Part shown: piece after piece, positions 63,150 to 64,000 of the stretch
How the letters are laid out: every line of letters starts with the position of its first letter
Numbering within the stretch: position 1 is the first letter of the stretch
Assembly (NCBI RefSeq): GCF_902167635.1
Contig: NZ_CABHMS010000002.1
Span: 1-64,000 of the forward strand
Direction of reading: 5' to 3'
Length of the DNA: 64,000 nt
From: Chitinophaga vietnamensis
Lineage (GTDB): Bacteria > Bacteroidota > Bacteroidia > Chitinophagales > Chitinophagaceae
Position numbers and translations under genes: made by a program
Notes under the pieces: generated by a model
The model's input: the letters and a program-made list of their open reading frames with translations, nothing else
Database searches by the model: none
What the model was told of the DNA's origin: nothing

Positions 63150-63204
63150 AAGCCAGGTTCAAGCCAGTATAAAGCCAGTATAAAGCTAGTATGAAGCCAG
63201 TATG
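63150..63204. repeat. Five 11-bp tandem repeats AAGCCAGTATA
   Basis: Units start at 63150, 63161, 63172, 63183 and 63194, each exactly 11 bp, with small changes (last two end in G). The spacing is about one helical turn. It sits at the 3' end of the exopolysaccharide operon. Confidence 0.85.
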
Positions 63205-63295
63205 AAGTGCTGGAGCATGCCATCAACAGGCCCCCTTACCTCCTGAGGGCTAATTATCACTTTTTCCATACATTGCAGCTACATAATCTGCAATC

Positions 63296-63586
63296 ATGTA
63301 CTACTACTATAAACTCATTCCGCCACGCCCCACTTTCCATACGGATATCACCGCAGCAGAACAGGAGATCATGAACCAGCACATCGCTTACTGGGGCAGC
63401 CTCACAGAACAACGCACCGCCATCGTATTTGGCCCGGTGTTCGACCCTTCCGGTGTTTTCGGTATCGGTATCATAGAGGTGAGCACCCCCGAAGAAGCCC
63501 GCCAGGTGCCGGAACAAGACCCCGCCATCCGCTCCGGTACATTCAAATATGAACTGTTTCCAATGGAGATCGGGTTTATCCGGTAA
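63296..63586 (+). CDS. YCII family protein
   Basis: A 96-residue YciI-like protein. It begins MYYYYKLIPPRPTFHTDITA and contains HIAYWGSLTEQRTAIVFGPV and the C-terminal FGIGIIEVSTPEEARQV, the usual YCII layout with a conserved His (MNQHIAYW). It is a third YCII-fold gene in this window but has no sigma gene beside it. Function unknown. Confidence 0.88.
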   Translation: MYYYYKLIPPRPTFHTDITAAEQEIMNQHIAYWGSLTEQRTAIVFGPVFDPSGVFGIGIIEVSTPEEARQVPEQDPAIRSGTFKYELFPMEIGFIR

Positions 63587-63798
63587 GATCAGCGATCGTT
63601 AGATCAAGATTACCTGCTGAGCAGCTAAACCAGCCCCTCCAGATAAATTTTTGCAGTTCTGGACTTTTCCCTTAATTTCATCGGGAGTGAGTAACCATTT
63701 TTTACGTAACCATTGACCATTTTCACAAGTAGCCGGGTACCCATTGCACTAATTAGAATGCCGTTGTGACTATCACAATTTTTAATGACCATTATCTT

Positions 63799-64000
63799 AT
63801 GCGCCGCCCCTTTTTGTTGTTGAGTATTGTTTTGTTACTGCTTTTCGTACTGATGGCAGTATTTATGGTATCCGGATATCGCATTCACCGTCACAGCGCC
63901 AAACAGTTGCTGCTGGCTGCCGACACGCTATCGCAGGATAATCCCGGTCTTCGCCTGATGGACTCTTCCCTGCTCACCCTCAGTGATGCAGAGAATAATT
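63799..64000 (+). CDS. Membrane protein, N-terminal fragment (cut by window end)
   Basis: An open frame from ATG 63799 to the end of the window, 67 residues visible. It starts MRRPFLLLSIVLLLLFVLMA, a transmembrane helix with a short cytoplasmic Arg-rich start, followed by an extracytoplasmic segment (SAKQLLLAADTLSQDNPGL). This shape fits a sensor histidine kinase or an anti-sigma-like regulator, but nothing decisive lies inside the window. The 212-bp gap before it (63587-63798) shows nothing I can name. Confidence 0.65.
   Translation, partial: MRRPFLLLSIVLLLLFVLMAVFMVSGYRIHRHSAKQLLLAADTLSQDNPGLRLMDSSLLTLSDAENN

Noticed and set aside
63150-63204. CRISPR or iteron-type origin
   Set aside because: The 11-bp units are contiguous with no spacers, and no replication initiator or AT-rich melting region is present.
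1-64000. tRNA, rRNA and riboswitch genes
   Set aside because: I looked for cloverleaf-like and rRNA-like stretches in the gaps. The intergenic structures found are all palindromic repeats or terminators.

Overview
The window looks like a chromosomal segment of a Bacteroidota bacterium, most consistent with Chitinophaga or a close relative in Chitinophagaceae. The reasons are two SusC/SusD pairs, an ECF sigma/FecR/STN-type TonB receptor cassette, a type IX secretion C-terminal sorting domain, several promoters with the Bacteroidota -7 motif TAnnTTTG, and weak Shine-Dalgarno signals. This assignment is inference; no rRNA or tRNA gene was seen. About 57 protein genes are listed.

Layout. 0.1-3.8 kb: TetR regulator with a GIY-YIG mini-protein, a DUF72 protein, an AraC/DJ-1 regulator divergent from a VOC protein. 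3.8-6.8 kb: leftward operon of DGPF/YCII protein, ECF42-type sigma factor, GNAT acetyltransferase and GH16 lipoprotein. 7.3-12.5 kb: orphan OmpR-type response regulator followed by a SusC/SusD pair, with shared TTCTAA-type sites in both promoters. 12.6-20.2 kb: secreted proteins (unknown protein, M48 protease, a charged heptad-repeat protein, two tandem tail-fibre/C1q-like paralogues, an M57 protease). 20.6-24.9 kb: ada followed directly by an M43 protease gene that has lost its 5' end. 25.2-34.2 kb: sigma factor, FecR, SusC with STN domain, SusD and a six-hairpin glycosidase, which together look like a glycan-utilisation locus. 34.2-39.8 kb: small enzymes and regulators. 39.8-44.1 kb: a peptide secretion locus, with a C39-peptidase ABC exporter and HlyD adaptor facing two small genes whose products carry double-glycine leaders; this is the best candidate for an undescribed system. 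44.2-46.8 kb: a second ECF42 module (sigma, DGPF protein, VOC protein, DinB protein). 47.1-50.3 kb: tricorn-like S41 peptidase. 50.6-63.1 kb: exopolysaccharide operon (acyltransferase, Wza, Wzc kinase, Wzx, Wzy-like, two FkbM methyltransferases, two glycosyltransferases, WcaJ-type initiating transferase). The window ends in a partial membrane protein.

Between genes there is a striking amount of repeat DNA. At least three dispersed families occur: a 16-bp AAATCAANAAATCCGT unit, often arranged as very long hairpins (one is a perfect 47-bp inverted repeat); a CGCCCCgtaGGGGCG family; and a terminator-like GAAGCGCT-nnn-AGCGCTTC hairpin family. An 80-bp-arm inverted repeat and 15-bp and 11-bp tandem repeats also occur.
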